Source of the DNA: Christensenella sp. UBA941
GTDB lineage: Bacteria; Bacillota; Clostridia; Christensenellales; UBA941
Assembly (NCBI GenBank): GCA_002293365.1
Contig: DBDD01000118.1
Coordinates: 1-5,426, forward strand
Length of the DNA stretch: 5,426 bases
Direction of reading: 5' to 3'
In this document: one piece after another, positions 5,230 to 5,426 of the stretch
Layout of the letters: each line of letters opens with the position of its first letter
Position numbering within the stretch: position 1 is the stretch's first letter
Translations under genes and position numbers: made by a program
The notes under the pieces: model-generated
Told to the model about the DNA's origin: nothing
The model's database searches: none
The model's input: the letters and a program-made list of their open reading frames with translations, nothing else

Positions 5230-5426
5230 TTATCTCAATGGAATTTGTGCTAATGTCCGTAAAATTTGCTCTTGGGCGGCTGCAAGCGGGAACCTCAGCG
5301 CGATATGGCAGTGATGTACAAGGAATCCGCGCCCGCCTGAAAAAACTGCAAAACTTGATGACCCGGATAACGAAACGCTCATGTCTAAGAGGACGCCACT
5401 GATAATCATGACCACCACTTCAAGTG
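5230..5426 (-). CDS. Possible 3' end of an unidentified gene (partial)
   Basis: A minus-strand frame enters from the right edge and ends at a TAA (5232-5230), giving 64 codons without a stop and no start that must be used inside the window. The visible part would be strand-rich (VVVMIISGVLL and similar), then HHCHIALRFP and an amphipathic helix AAAQEQILRTLAQI to the end. This resembles the end of a folded domain, but I do not recognise a family. It ends just before the VOC promoter, a sensible place for an upstream gene to stop. An open frame of this length can occur by chance, and a 54-codon frame also exists on the opposite strand (5238-5402), so confidence is low. Confidence 0.33.
   Translation of the reverse strand, partial: LEVVVMIISGVLLDMSVSLSGSSSFAVFSGGRGFLVHHCHIALRFPLAAAQEQILRTLAQIPLR

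Noticed and set aside
5238..5402. Plus-strand 54-codon frame at the right end
   Set aside because: No ribosome site, Arg/Lys-rich product without a pattern, and it starts inside the probable VOC promoter region. The opposite-strand frame is slightly more plausible.

Overview
The window looks like bacterial chromosome from a Firmicutes/Clostridia-type anaerobe. The clues are purine-rich Shine-Dalgarno sites (AGGAGG, GAGGAG, AAAGGAG), TGn-extended -10 promoters, a cupin-type AraC regulator, and enzyme subfamilies I associate with gut and environmental Clostridia. Coding DNA is fairly G+C-rich and the one long intergenic gap is clearly A+T-rich. The species assignment is inference. I see no rRNA, tRNA, insertion sequence, phage gene or CRISPR array.

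Left two thirds (1-3455), all on the minus strand: a tight three-gene redox operon read right to left. First is an Old Yellow Enzyme (OYE) family FMN oxidoreductase with a C-terminal four-cysteine iron-sulfur motif (3455-2166). Second is a classical SDR of the 3-ketoacyl-ACP-reductase-like type (2166-1384), joined to it by a TGATG stop/start overlap. Third, 28 bases further on, is an FAD-binding flavoprotein of the fumarate reductase/succinate dehydrogenase flavoprotein superfamily (1355 to beyond base 1). The third gene has no stop inside the window, so it is easily missed and a 344-codon antisense frame shadows it; its reading frame is unmistakable.

Middle (3456-3821): an A+T-rich divergent control region of 366 bases. 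It carries a good extended -10 promoter for the regulator, an inverted repeat in that regulator's leader, and short repeats that may be operator sites.

Right third (3822-5426): a GTG-started AraC-family activator on the plus strand, divergent from the operon and presumably its regulator. It overlaps tail to tail by 16 bases with a minus-strand VOC-superfamily (glyoxalase/epimerase fold) protein that has its own promoter and ribosome site. At the right edge a minus-strand frame, open to the edge, may be the 3' end of another gene that I cannot identify.

Working model (inference): the AraC protein senses a small organic ligand and switches on the divergent operon. The three enzymes (flavin/Fe-S ene-reductase type, ketone/alcohol SDR, FAD-dependent alkene reductase/dehydrogenase type) would carry out successive redox steps on an unsaturated carbonyl compound. 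The VOC protein could add an isomerase or lyase step, but it is transcribed separately. The substrate cannot be read from the sequence.
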